Shown here in pieces: positions 34,857 to 48,088 of a stretch of DNA of 64,000 nt. Below the pieces are notes generated by a model. That model searched no databases. It was given only the letters and a program-made list of their open reading frames with translations, and was not told the origin of the DNA. This stretch comes from Myxocyprinus asiaticus (Eukaryota; Chordata; Actinopteri; Cypriniformes; Catostomidae), in the NCBI RefSeq assembly GCF_019703515.2, contig NC_059379.1, forward strand, positions 20,765,380 through 20,829,379, given 5' to 3'. Each line of letters starts with the position of its first letter. Within the stretch, counting starts at the first letter, position 1. The position numbers were made by a program, and so were the translations under genes.

Positions 34857-37800
34857 ACAGTTAAAGCCCGTGTATACTTCATTTTTCTGTGTTCCGGATC
34901 AGATCGCTCCCAGCCAACCACCTTCCATTTCTGAGTATACTCTTCTGACCGCAATCAAAAAGGAACGCTTTCGACGCATGCCCACTTCAACTGCTTTGTG
35001 ATACTCTTTTAGTAGAGTCAATGGCCGGCACATGCACCATGGGGACGAGGGCCGCGTCCGCGGGCCGAGAAAGTCTGGGCCACGCTCATTTTTTTTTTCA
35101 CATGTATGGTCAGTTCCCCTCAAGTTCACACAGGTGTCTTGAATAACCTCTATTGTAGTTTTACTTCACCTATACCATTCATCCAGCATTTTCCCCAGCA
35201 CTTTCCCTAACATTAACCATTTCTATATGATGTAAATTTGCTATATTCTGTGGGCCTTAATCACAAAACACCAACTGAACAATAAATGTGTATGTAAATT
35301 GTTAGTAAAACAATTCTTACATAAATTGTCCCATTCAATTCAATTCATTTGGGTTGGGGGGTACAGTTTATAAAATATGCATTGCTTTTCAATGTATTAC
35401 AGCCTGTACAGCTGAAAACAACTTGCTTTTGGTGCCCCTACATGGATGTTACACCTGAAAAATGGAGCTCACACGTGCCCATATGTCTAAAAACACTTAC
35501 GCTTTAGTTTACAATTTCGGTAAGCACAGAACGATTTCTGTTAAAGAAAAGTCAACCTACTTTCCGATTTTACTGTGAGATCAGTCTGTACAATGACCAC
35601 CGACCCCTCTAAAGTAGTAAAACCAAAGTGCAGACAGCCTTGTCCCACTTACTTCCTATAGACTTTTAGCATGCTGACTTTATAAATGCAGTTCACATAT
35701 GAATTAAAAAATTTGAGGTTACAGTAAAGTGAACACTGACATTTGGGTTATTGACACATCGTAGGCATCATTTACGAGTGGGAAGGGTGGGACATGTCCC
35801 TTTGCCAATTTTGTTCCCATCATTTTTTGAAGTAGGTTTTTTTTGTCAGGTACATGTCTAATGCAGAAGAAACATTTGTGAGCAGGAGTTTTCATTTCAT
35901 TCGTGTGTGTTATAATGAGTGGCGGTTCAGCACTGGAGTTTGTTATAATGAGTACTCGTTGTGGATTTTATCAGTGATGTTGAGTCCAAGCAGGCAGCGA
36001 TGTTCTCTGATGAACCCCAGTGCACGCTCTACTTGGTCCGTTGGTCTACTTGTCCAGCTTTTCACTGATATTTAGTTGTGTTTAATATTCAAGCTTAGCT
36101 ACAGTACATTAACAGATTTTGACATTCTGGAATATTTTTAGGCATTTCTGACATAAAAAACAGGCTTGAAACTTAAAAACAATGCAAAAAAAAAAAAATT
36201 TATGCTATTTTTTATTATGTTATTATTGGTGTTTTTTATTTTGTGATATTTTAAAAAGGGTTTAATTTTTTTACTGTGTTCAATGACGCACTTTTTAAAG
36301 TTTGATCCACAAAAAACATTTGCCTGCTCTTACATCTTATACAACCGATCGCTGCGTGCATGTGCATGGAGAAAGTCTTCATTTCTGAAATAATTTTACA
36401 CTTTTAAAGAATATTAAACTGTAATGCATTTGTAGTGTAATTCTTGGATTAAAACCCATTTATTAGATTATGGTAGCAAACGAACTTGTTGAAAATGAGT
36501 TAATACAAGTTTGTAAAGTTCTTTTTTAAATTAGCCTACATCAATTCACTTTTAAATCAATAAGCATCCCAATCAAACTTGAAACGGTTTGGTTCAATTT
36601 CGTTTTACAGTGACAATCCTTATTAATTTTGATTCAAGTTTGCAGTTACTGTATGCCGACCAGGAGTATGCTTGCTCTTGCCTTCCTTAAAATAATAATC
36701 AATATGAGTAGTATTGGCATTTGTGTAAATAACAATCAAAATGTATAAATCTTTGTTTATTAAATTGAAAAGTTATATTAGGGCTGATTAGAACCCGGAA
36801 CTCCTTGAACTACAGAGGAACATTTTACCAAAAGACCAATCAGTGTTTCTGGCTAGTACTTACTGATACATATATTTATCCACCAACTGACAAAATCCCA
36901 GTACTAACAGTGTTAAATATATGGTTATCAAATTAATTATGCAAAATATTTTTTGAAGTGCTTGAATTGGTTAATCAAGAATAACTATATGTTAAAACAG
37001 TAAAAGATTATTTGGCATTATCGACACATAACCAAATTAATATTCATGAGTTCCCCAACCTTTAATTTAGATGCTGTGGTAATCCTTTTTCTCTTACATT
37101 TTTCACCATTTGAATCACCCTTTTGCCTTCACTGTCTCATTTTAAATGTTTTAAAAGTACAAATGTTAATATGAGGTCATAAAAGCTGCATTCATAATAA
37201 TTAGAACAGAATTAATAAAATGCTGTTTAAAACTGTTTTAGATGGTACTGTAGCATGTCACACTGCAGGTCATGTCAACTTTTATAAAGTATTTCAAATC
37301 CACTACTTACTTACATAAGCAGCACAGTAATGTAACCCACAGCTTTCTGATAACATGAGTAAAGTTTGTTTAGCAGGAAGGTGTGTTTCCAATAAAGAAA
37401 ATAATGCTCAAAGGGCCATCAACCATCATAAAGAGGGCAACGGTATTTCACCAGAGTAAGCTACTATATGAGAGATACAAAGACCCGTATGGTGACAAGA
37501 AGAATACCTTTTTATCATATGTGACCAGCATTAAGTTGTTGTGAGTGCCACTGTGTACAATAAATCCAAATTTATGCTCACCTATGTCATATAAAAAGAG
37601 TTTATGGAGGCCAAGACTTCCATAAACTAGTAAACCACAGTGATATAAGAGATAAAATAAATAAATAAACTAATGTCAAGAATTTATGTAATTTCATAAG
37701 CCTAACCACAACTACGCTGATAAGAACATGGTAAGTCAAATACAGGGTGGATCACTGAAGTTCTTAAAGGCAACATATGTTTTCCAATCCTATGATTCCT

Positions 37801-39324
37801 TTCAGCTGGAGCCAAAGATCTGTGGTTAGGGAACGGAGGAATAAAGGAATGAAGCTATAATGCAGTGGTAAGATTCCTATCACCACGACTTGCATGTTTA
37901 AGATTTACACATCATATATCAACAAAATTACTGTAAACTTGACCAACCAAAGGTCATCGTAAGGGAGGAGTTTGTTCCACATATTTCTAAACACAGGCAC
38001 ACACAAAATTTCTCCAGCTTGCTCATTTGTAAAGACAGAGTCATCCATCTTTAAGCAGGTTTTCCATAAATAGTGACTGTACTGAACCCGTGGGGATTCC
38101 ATTATGCCCTGATACATTCTGCTAGAGGTCCATGTGCATGGCTAACATGTCTGTATGTTTGAGGGTCTCAGATGTCCACCGCAGAATCCCTCTGCCACTC
38201 ACCTCACCAAAGTCACTTGCCATTCACCTTTCACAATTGCATTAAAGTGGGTTTTGGGATAAGATTGTACAATAAAAATCCTCATAAATGCCCATTACTT
38301 TTGCTTTGTTGCATAAATTATTATTGAATCATGCCGCTTTTCAGTACTTCCATGCAAAGGAAAAACGCAGTAACACAAATATTTAGTCAAAATTGTGTTA
38401 TGATCGAATTGGGGCCTCTTTGAGTATGATTTGTTAAAGGGTTTGGCTGAACTATGCCAAGTGTGAAATTTTGATAATTCACATTTGGCTGGACTTTGAA
38501 GCCATTTTCTCAGTTTCAAGGTCAGCGTGGTTATTGTTTTTGCCTTGTTTGTAGGGCAGTGTACAGTTAGTTATATATGTTATATAAGCCCCTCAAATAT
38601 GACACTCTGCATACACAAGCTGTTTGGTGTTCCTATTAGCCCAATGGGGAGGTGCACATTTGCACCTGTCTGTTTTCATCTCCTGTTCACTACACCTTCA
38701 CTTCATTCACTCCCACTGAAGCATATCTGTTCATTAATACATGTGAAGTTACGTCTGGCATTTGACCTCAATATGACCAAATAGTCACGCGGATACTTTC
38801 TGATGATCCGTCTACAAAATGTTACTCAAAAAGTTTACAGGCCATGCAAGGTGACAAGAGCCAGAAAAGAGAGAAAAGAAGACAAGAAAGAAATAAAGAG
38901 GAATACTGTAGATAGTTGTCAACGAATGCAACAAAAGGTTCAAGACAAACCTGTTTATATTTCCTTCATATTCAGCCAGGCATAATAATAGCAGCATTGA
39001 CAATCGCTTCAGAACTGCACCAAAATACTGAGAAAGGCATTTACAATAATACAGAGTAAAATAACAATAAAAAAAATCAAGTCAAACTGCAATTTTAATG
39101 CGTGAAAGTGTAACCTGCAAAACCACTAAAATATATAGAACATATCCTTTTAATGTGCAGTTGCTAATCATATTTATGAACTACTGTCTGTAAATATCTG
39201 TATGTAAATGTCTACAATGTAACCACGTGTGGCATCTGTCCAGTCTGTTTCTGTTAGTTCCTGATATAAACTTTCAGATGATTGAGTAAGAGCAATATTG
39301 TGAGGAAAATCCTGCTAAATTAAA
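34857..39324. other. Intronic DNA, no gene recognised
   Basis: About 4.5 kb of mostly AT-rich sequence. At 34860-35100 a less AT-rich patch (CCCGTGTATACTTCA, GGGGACGAGGGCCGCG) looks like part of a dispersed repeat. No exon with plausible splice sites or family similarity was found. An A tract lies at 36187-36198. Confidence 0.45.
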
Positions 39325-39332
39325 ATATGTTG

Positions 39333-40490
39333 TAGGGTTGTCATGATACCATAATCATATCTTGTCATGATACCATAATCATATCTTACGATACTATACC
39401 AGCTAAAGTATCACGTTACCAAAGTATCATGATACCACATAATAGTGTGTTAATTCTTAAACACAGTTTGTCATTGCATAGGTAGTTCTTAGAAACTAGC
39501 CATTCCACATGTTGCGCCGGAAGTGGTGAAAATAACTGATGGATGAACTGGGAGAAGGCTCAAATGGACTAACTTGTTACTTAATACATTCAGTTTGACG
39601 TAAAAAAATATATATATATTTTTAATTTAAAAAAATCTTCACCGCATCAAAACAGCCAGTTCAAACGGCAACAGCTTAAAACTTTAATTCCATTATTTCT
39701 TTGATTATCTGATCATTGGTAACATAAAAATAAAGATACTGTAACGTTGAAAAGACTGTTTCAGCTGTTTCATAATAGACCTTTTTCACAGACTGTGAAT
39801 AAGGTTTCTGCCTTATTTAGCAGCGTAAATCTAGCAAACTTTTCTATATGATCATTTTATTAAATATTGAGTTTAATTTTATAACATTATTCTTTATGTT
39901 ATATTACCCTGGAATTAGTTTAAACAAATTAATTACCACAGCTGCGAGGGGGTTTCGATTACAGCTGCTGAGAGAGTGACAGTAAATTTGGCATCTTCTC
40001 TTAATCCACCACTCTCTATTTGTTCCTCTTCTGGAAAGTCATTCAAATGTAATAGTGGATTTTTTCTTTTGCTCTTGGAGCAAATGGGTAAGTGAAAATA
40101 ATATTTGCTGTGATCTCCCATTCATTCCCATTCACCGCTGTCAAAGTTTACTCTGCAATCATTTATTTCTGCATTCCAAATCATTGAAAAATAAAAAATA
40201 CCATGTAAGGGGCACATTCTAAACAGCATTTTGTGCTCTTAAAGGGCACTGAGTGAAGGGGACACCACTCGAAAAGACCATTTTTTTTTATGTTATTGCA
40301 GACATAGGTCTGCTTCAAATGAAGGTTCTAGCTAAAATAATATTTATTATTGCACACACAACATAACTTATGGTACTACCGTATTGACGGTACTACGGTA
40401 CTACCGTTTAAAAAATACCGTGGCACCGCCAGTATTTTGAAGCTTTAGTATTGCGATACTACTGTAGAACCAGTCTACTGTGCAACCCTA
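39333..40490. mobile_element. hAT-type non-autonomous element with perfect 8-bp TSD
   Basis: ATATGTTG at 39325-39332 and again at 40491-40498 flanks a segment beginning TAGGGTTGTC and ending GCAACCCTA. Short terminal inverted repeats and an exact 8-bp duplication define the hAT superfamily. Inside the left end, a 24-bp unit containing CATGATACCATAATC is directly repeated (39339-39386). The right end carries related ACGGTACTACCGT palindromic words. No transposase frame is present in the 1,158 bp. Confidence 0.85.
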
Positions 40491-40498
40491 ATATGTTG

Positions 40499-42400
40499 GA
40501 GTTAAAACCACAACAAATATTTCACTAGATGTTTAAATCTACAGAAGAAAGTGCTTATTCGTCCACAAGGCATGCAGCTGTGTGTGTAAATGAGGATGAT
40601 CTTTGGACATGGCAGAGTGATTAAAGGATTTTAAAGCAAATTACACAGTTGTAAGTATGGAGTGCCCATTTTGAGGCAACCAGAGACAACTGCATTTCAG
40701 CAGATTTCTGCCTGGGAGGAAGAGAACAGGAAGTACAGGGACACAGTAATGGATTTAAAGCTATCAATCTAAGTCACTCTTAGTGGAAGTGAAAAGGTAA
40801 AATAAACAGCCCACAGGATAATATTTGTGCACTTACATTTATTGATCTCCCAAATTTGCACTTTGAAGGACACTGTGAAACTACATTACCTCTGCGTGTT
40901 CAATAGCACCTCTGAGGCAACATCAGATTTCATAGACCAGAAATAAAACTTTAGAAATCCATCTGCAAATCTGCTTACAGCCAGAAAACCATTATGTCAT
41001 ATTTCATTTCTCCATCTTGTTTTTATTTTCAGATCTGTTTTACATTAACAGATCTGCATTACAGAAGAGGTGGGGCAGAAGCAGAGAGTTTGTTTACTGT
41101 CACAGCGGTCAGTGCTAGTGGAATTTCTTCAGCTGCTGAGAGTCTTCCAAAAGTTATATCATGACCTGAATGTGTTGCCCTTTAGGATGTGTGACAGTTA
41201 GTCCCCTCCACCAGCAGTTAAGAGTGTACACTTTCAGAAAAAAATATTCTTTGGGGTTCTATATAGAGACCGTGCCAATGATCAAGTCCTGGAGAAAGAA
41301 CCTCTTGGAGGGACTTCACTGAAGTCCTTCATGCGTCTTCTGTAAGTCAGCATTTTACCACATAAGCATGTCAATTCTTACAAGCCTGCTGTGCAGCTAG
41401 TTTTTCTCTTTTGTACCCATTGCCACCGAGCTTTTGAAGTGTCAGCTAATGATCACCGGACAGATCAGATGAATTATCTTTATATTGGAAGTGCCATCGC
41501 TAAAAGTAGAACAAGACACGCTATTCATATGGAGTTCAACGCGACGCTTGATGCCCTGACACGAATCATGTGCATTCCATATCTAAAATGAAAAGACAGC
41601 CTGCTGACTGATTACTATTAAATTAGGGTTTATTGTGCATTGCAATGAATACTAGTTCTTTCAATCAGTCAACATCCCACTTAGACTCTGGGAAATGTTT
41701 AATGTTACTCGAATTGGAGCTATTTAAGTGAATTTATGTCTTTATACTGTGGAGTTTGGAAAATGTTCATAAAGCATTTTTGTTACATACTGTATTGTTT
41801 TGTTCTATTGTGTTGTTCTTTCCAAAGAACAAATAAATGCATTATGACAGGAAATAAGTATATATAGAGTCAAATTTTACTACTTTTAAAATCTGAGATT
41901 AATTGCGATTAACTATGAAAATATAATAGATTAATCGTGATTAAAAAATGTAATCTACTGACAGCCCTAATAAAAATATTTGTTTAATTGCAGCATCTAG
42001 GAGGACATCTCATTTAACTGTATTGTATCACATACTTTTCTACTGGCATTATATGGGCTATTGGCCACCCCGCTCTCTGCATCGACCACTAGTCTCAACA
42101 ACACCTGTGATGTAAGCTGACGTAATCACCGACTTCCTTTTTCGTGCCACAAATCTTACTGCCTGCTGAACTCATTCAAGTAATTAACCTTCTTTGTTTC
42201 AGACATTCAGACGTCATTGCAGTCTAAACATGCCAATCAAAAGAAAACCTGCCTGCATTGCTCTTTTAACCTCACATTACTAGACATGCAAACCTCAAAC
42301 AATAATCAAGGGCTCTTAAACGGTGATGGTCACCCGTGAAAATAACTATTATGTGTCAGCAAGAATCTCTCCCCCCTCGCTTATATTTTCTCACTCTCTC

Positions 42401-42402
<2 letters not shown>
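40499..42402. other. Intronic DNA; repeat end at about 41880-41968
   Basis: No exon is supported. 41890-41968 contains GATTAATTGCGATTAAC and ends CTGACAGCCCTAA, resembling the end of a TAGGGCTGTCA-type DNA element. 41228-41260 (ACACTTTCAGAAAAAA) may be another repeat edge. Confidence 0.4.

Positions 42403-42445
<43 letters not shown>
42403..42445. repeat. (CA)n microsatellite
   Basis: CA repeat of about 21 units, preceded by a short CT-rich stretch. Confidence 0.95.
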
Positions 42446-42447
<2 letters not shown>

Positions 42448-42938
42448 GCAGAAACATATAGACTGCTATCCAAGGAGGCCAGATTGCATCTGAGCTCCTG
42501 GAGAGCAACAGCGTGTCCTTCTGCCAGAATTACGATTATTCTGAGTGGGCTATTGTTATTGTTGTTAATATACAACCTTGAAAATAATGTTTGTTGCAGA
42601 ACCTCATCTAACAAAATGCAAGCTCACTATCCTTCACAAGCAACATAAAATCTGACAATACAAATCATTTTATCATCATGAAGTTGTATAACAAGACACA
42701 ACTGATGTGCAAGAATCTCAATTGATGTTGCACAGAATGCTCCTGATAATTACCAACTAATTAATAAAATTAGCTCATAAACAATGTCATTATGATGGTG
42801 AACCGACTGCATTTATTAGAATATTTATACTATTATGCATGTATAATATTACAATTAAATTAACATATAATTTTAATGGAACAGCAAAACACCCATCCGG
42901 AATAATAATGACCACCAGAACGTCACAGCGCAACATAC

Positions 42939-42954
42939 CTTTTTCTTCAGGCAT
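42939..42954 (-). CDS. ablim2: Candidate alternative first coding exon of ablim2
   Basis: On the minus strand an ATG at 42954-42952 (A at -3) opens MPEEK plus one base, followed immediately by a strong donor GTATGT (42938-42933). The exon ends in phase 1, exactly the phase needed to join ablim2 exon 2; the joined codon would be GCG (Ala). Upstream sequence (42955 to about 43200) is richer in CpG than the surrounding intron and carries a MEF2/TATA-like site. This would give an isoform differing only in its first residues from the MST start at 57765. The exon is predicted from signals alone; a chance ATG-donor pair is the alternative. Confidence 0.45.
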
Positions 42955-43207
42955 CGTCTCGCGGAATCAATGTCACGTATGTTTCGTAAATACCGAGCAA
43001 AGAGAATATCGACTGCTGTTTGAATTAATATCCGACAGAATATCAGTGTACCACAGCGATCTGATGCATTTTCAGTTCCTCTCGCTCGGAGCGACGGAGA
43101 AATGTGCAGTAGAGGTGCAGCTCGTGTCACAGCTATACTATAGGAATGAACTGCAGGTCATATGATTCCGCCTCATCGCCTGACAGAGTGCACCGACGAG
43201 CAACCCA

Positions 43208-43217
43208 TTATAAATAG
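43208..43217 (-). promoter_or_regulatory. MEF2/TATA-like site upstream of the alternative exon
   Basis: The minus strand reads CTATTTATAA, a full match to the MEF2 consensus YTAWWWWTAR, and it could also act as a TATA box. It lies about 255 bp upstream of the candidate ATG, within a locally CpG-richer stretch (about 42950-43300). Mammalian ABLIM2 is known to be expressed in skeletal muscle, which would suit MEF2 control. Binding is not shown by sequence alone. Confidence 0.4.
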
Positions 43218-44208
43218 AAGCTTCAAGATCAAAAACATGACACCCCTTCCCAAATATCTGAGGGCGTTCACCGCATTTTCTCGCAGGACTATCACTGAGC
43301 CCGGTTTGGAAAACATTCCTATTCGGGCATATTAAATAACATGATAATAACATGTCAAACATACTATAGATTTACGTAGACTCTCCTAAATGAATGAATG
43401 AGGACAGTAAGAAAACGTCTACATACATGTTCCTTAAATAATACTGTATACACTCAAAAATATATTTTTTTCAAATGTAGGCTACACATTTGAAATTCAT
43501 AAACAAAATTCCATCATATTGAATGGCGTAATCTTTAATAAAATAAAACACACATTTTAAGTTTTATAAATGTAATTTTGTTAAACATTACACAATTCAA
43601 TTTAATGGAATTTTGTTATGAAATTAAAATGGGTAAATCTTAAAAATGAGTGTATATATTTCTCAAAAGATATTTTCAATAATTTACTTTTTTTTCTGTG
43701 TCACAATGCAAACTGTTGGAAGCACAAGTCTCATATTACAGTAAGGCTAATTAATTCAGTAAGCCCTACCCAGGAAATTTTGCATAAAAGCAGACATAAT
43801 GCCAAAAGGTTAGTTAAACAAGTTTAAATCATTTCAAACATATACATTTATTCAGCATACAATGTTTCAGACTAATTCTGGCATAAAAAATGAGGAACAC
43901 AACTCATTCACAACTGATTCTTTCTTTGGAGACAATAACATAAGAAGTGGCACAATACAAAGTTTCAAAACTGCTTCGAAAAGTATGATTAATGCACAGT
44001 GTGAAATAGTGAATTGGAAAATTTTGCAAAGTTAGTCTTGGCTGAACACGTTCTGCCCCACCTGACTCCGACAGAACCCTATATTCTATGGTTCCCAGTT
44101 ACAGGATATGGCCTCCTTTTGAATGCACGATTCATGTAATTGTATGTAAATATTTTGGAATCAGATCTTAAATTTCAAGCTCTTTATTATGAAGTTGATC
44201 TCTTAATG
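43218..44208. other. Intronic DNA, no gene recognised
   Basis: Beyond the CpG-richer stretch that ends near 43300 the sequence is AT-rich. No mobile element with definable ends was seen. Confidence 0.45.
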
Positions 44209-44612
44209 TACACGATCAGCCACAACATTAAAACCACCTGCCTAATATTGAGTAGTTCCCCTTGTGCTGCCAAAACCTCAACAAGGCATTTCCGTCCACA
44301 GAACTGCCACTCACTGGATGTTTTTTGTTTCTGGCACCATTCTGAGAAAGTTCTAGAGACTGTTGCTAAAAAGATCAGATCAGACAGATCTTTGTTGTGT
44401 GAAAATCCTAGGAGATCAGCAGTTACAGAAATACTCAAACCAGCCTGTCTGGCACCAGTAATCATCCATGCGATTTTCTAATCAGCCAATCATGTGGCAG
44501 CAGTGAAGTGCATAAAATCATGCAGATACAGGTCAGGAACTTCAGTTAATGTTCACATCAACCTACACAATATTAGGCAAGTGGTTTTAATGTTGTGGCT
44601 GATCGGTGTGTG
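44209..44612 (-). mobile_element. Tc1-like deletion derivative with HTH remnant
   Basis: Ends CACGATCAGCCACAACATT (44211) and AATGTTGTGGCTGATCGGTG (about 44590-44609) form inverted repeats that continue into AAAACCACCTGCCTAATATT, next to TA. On the minus strand the interior encodes an HTH block (MITGARQAGLSISVTADLLG, later SEWCQKQKTSSEWQF and CGRK) typical of the N-terminus of a fish Tc1-like transposase. An insertion-like disruption follows GFSHN. The catalytic domain is deleted. Confidence 0.8.
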
Positions 44613-45895
44613 TTGACAGTTGCTTTCACACATACAGCCTTTTCCAGAAAATTACCTGCAATTTTCTGTTTAGAGCTCCAGCTGGACTATGAGGCACACC
44701 ACGCTGACCTCCACCAGCATCATCTTGGTCTTAGGATGGACTACATTAATAAATTAATACCAACTAAAGCCTTATACATGGACACTGCATCTACATGCAC
44801 TTCTGCAAACAATTTGGGATGGAATTCATAGACACTTAATCATTAATCTCATAGTTCATACAAAATCCTTTAATTGAAACACAGGCCACCAACATCCTCT
44901 CAGTTTACTTACTTAAATCAAGACTTTTATTACACAGAGAAAACATATATTGGCATTATATAGTGCACAGTTTAAATTAACAGTTTCATTGTGTACGAGG
45001 TCAGGATGTGCTGAAGTAAGACGGAGATGATTCAGTTACTCTGAAGTCAAAAAATGTCCATCCAATGTGCACCCAAATGCGCTAGGCCTGTTTCTTTCGA
45101 GACCCACAACAAAAAAACAGCATCATTAACGGCAGCGCTCCCATACATCCATGTTTGTTTACATCTTTCATGTGTCTCATTGAACATGGTGTGTGTTTCC
45201 ACTTGAGTTTGTGATTGGATCAACTTGACAGCCAGAGTGATCCTCAGTCGTTTAATGTGTGATGCCCAATTTTTGTCTGTAGTCATTTACCTAATCGGTA
45301 AGTGTGTGATACCTAGTATTTTTAGATTCTGTTCAGATTTTAGAAGTGGTGTAGTGTAATCCAGCCTAAAATAACAAAGAATTTTGTTGACTGATAAAAT
45401 AACAAACTACCTCAGAGTTTAACAGTATTTTGGTGTTGATATGTGAATGGTTGCAAAACAGAAAAAAAGACACAAAAAAAAAAACATTGCATGTGTGAAA
45501 AGCAGATGTGGTACATTTACTTTTAAAGGCAATCCAATGATTTTACCAATGATTTTACTGCAATACTAGGTTGTGTAGTTTCCTTGTACTGTCCCTTGTG
45601 ATGGACTGGACCCCTGTAAGAACCAGAGATCCATTAGCAAGGCCACACTTGAATGCAGTCGCTCTAATGAAAGTTCTGAAATACAAATAGTTATGACAGG
45701 CTGAGCAGGCATTTATGAACCGCAGAACTTTTCACACACCCAGTCCATTTAATTAAAGCATTTCTGATGGTTTGGAGAGGTCAGAGGCTCAAATCTTTTT
45801 CAATTTAAAAGACCCCTCACTCTCACTCTAACTCTGTCTCTTTAACACATTTCCTCCTTTGATGTTTAATCAAGGATCATGAGTCAATGTCATAA

Positions 45896-45941
<46 letters not shown>

Positions 45942-47338
45942 GTCTTGCATAATGATCAGGTCTGTGAAAGGGCCGCTAGCACCTGTCATAAGGCTTTGCA
46001 ATAATAACCTCCGCAGGGAGGATCCATTTTAATGATGGATGTTGCCAGAACTTTCTCACATCAGTACAAACCACACTAGAATATATACATTCATTTATTT
46101 ATCAGACACTTTTATCCAAAGCGATTTACTTTAAAATGAGGAATGTGGGTGCAAAACATTGGTGCAGAATGTTTTTTCCCCTCCCAGCAGCACTTTTTCA
46201 TTTAAGAACCTCATGGTAAATTTGTTTGTAAGTACAAACAAGTATTATTGTTAACTTTTCACTGTGATATGTAAAAACATTTAAATTTGCTGTCGTAAGC
46301 GTAATGGGCTCCATCATCTGTCAACGTTATTCAATTTGGTTGTTTAGACACTGCTGAAAATCTGTGCTGGCAATTCATGAAAAAAAAAAATAATGAAAGC
46401 AGCATTGTTCTAAAGTGAAAGATGCGAAGAGAAAAAAGAAAGATGGGGAGAGAGAGCCAAACTCAGCCGTCAAAGAAAACACATTACATAATTTCCCTTG
46501 TGTGAATTTTGCAAGATGAATTTTGAGAACATGTGCATGACTTATCTAGCTGCACTAATTATTCTGTCTATCAAGATGATTTAGTATCAAAGATCTGACA
46601 CGTGCTCCCTCTCTGCAGTGACATGTGGTCTTACAACTTTCCATGCAAAAACTACAGCACAGTTTCAGACTATTTATCAACTGGAAAACAGGATCAGTTA
46701 AGATGACAAGATGGTCAGAGACAAATGAGTTCCCAGCCATCAAAATGACTAATGCATCATCAGAAATGCTTTAGACTCCCAGTCAACCTTACAATTATGC
46801 ATTTTTAGCAATACACATATGTAATTTCTTCAGAAAATATTTATGTAAACATATATTTGTATTATTATTTAAAAGTTTTAAAGTAAAAAAAATTAAAGCA
46901 GAAATGTTTTTGCAAGTTGTGCTATAACCAGAGAAAGCTACCTAAATTTAAATTCTTGTGCAGACTACTATAGCTATAAGATAAAATGTAATATGGGACC
47001 GTTTTACTGTCCTTGGTTAATTACTCAACCAGTGCCTGCATCTGGCCTCTTGATTGCCTCATTTAATCAGAAAAGAAAATAATATGTATACTAGAGGACC
47101 ATGTCCCTTCCTATAAGAACTGAAAAATATACAGAACTGTAAAACCTTCTTTTAAATTCTTTGGGTTTTTGCAATCATTCTGTCATACAAATGCATAGTG
47201 TTTATATTCTGTAAAACATGTATTAATTCACAATTTCTTATCTAGTTTAAAAAGTTTTTTTTCCAGAAAATGGTTGGAATTTTTCTTTATCCTTGAAAAT
47301 ACTACAGACAATGCAACATCCACCATCCTGACCCAATT
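44613..47338. other. Intronic DNA with (CT)n and a SINE-core-like word
   Basis: 45897-45938 is a (CT)n microsatellite. 46090-46130 (ATCAGACACTTTTATCC, AAAGCGATTTACT) resembles the conserved CAGACGCTTTTATCCAAAGCG word found in fish SINE-like repeats; the rest of such an element was not made out. No exon is supported. Confidence 0.45.
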
Positions 47339-47371
47339 AGAGAGAGAGAGAGAGAGAGAGAGAGAGTAAGA

Positions 47372-47424
<53 letters not shown>
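47339..47424. repeat. (GA)n and (GT)n microsatellites
   Basis: (GA)n at 47339-47366 and (GT)n at 47374-47424, separated by a short spacer. Confidence 0.95.
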
Positions 47425-47426
<2 letters not shown>

Positions 47427-47524
47427 AATATGAATCAATTGGACTGCAAGTTTTGCTACTGAAATCGGTCTGTGCTTACCAAAATTAGAATCACTGCTGC
47501 CTAGTGTCCGAAGATGGAAATGTT

Positions 47525-47835
47525 GTTGAATGTAACACTCTGTGTACACTGGACACAATGGCTTGATGCTGTCTACACTGGACGCGTCAACACAAACGTT
47601 CTGAACCGTTTAATTTGTGTGGTAGCACCAGCACGTGCAGCGAAAAATGGAACGCGACCCCCATTTATTGTTGGTGTGATGGACGTGCGCGACGGACATG
47701 CCGCAACGGACGCTTCCAGTGTAGACAGCATAACTGATTATAATGATGTTCTATTGCTTTTGACACAACGCGACGCTCGCATCCGGTGTAAACAGAGTGT
47801 AGGGGCATGTGTCAACTCCATGTCCACAGAGTGGT
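47525..47835. repeat. CpG-rich palindromic repeat
   Basis: CTGTCTACACTGGACGC at 47569-47585 is mirrored by GCTTCCAGTGTAGACAG at 47713-47729 (about 14 of 17). An outer GTGTACACTGGAC (47540) is loosely mirrored by CATCCGGTGTAAACAG (47779). CpG is locally frequent. A 118-codon plus-strand frame spans it but has no recognisable motif; the palindrome fits a MITE of unknown family. Confidence 0.45.
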
Positions 47836-48088
47836 GCCAAAAAGTGAGTTGTATTTTTAGTTTTAAATGATGTAATACAGTCAACAGGAATGCATATTTT
47901 ATTAACCATACCCTACCCAAAAACTAACCCCAACCCTAAACCTAAGCATCGATGGAGTAAACATTTAATTTTAGAGCGAAAAATGTAACCTCTGCATCGC
48001 GCTTACCATTGTTTGTTTATAAGAATGCGATTACTTTCTGGTTCACACATGACCAGAACCCATGTCTCGGAAGTTGCTTGCCCAGCTT

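Noticed and set aside
47514..47870. 118-codon plus-strand frame
   Set aside because: It lies over a palindromic CpG-rich repeat, with no family similarity and no splice or Kozak support.
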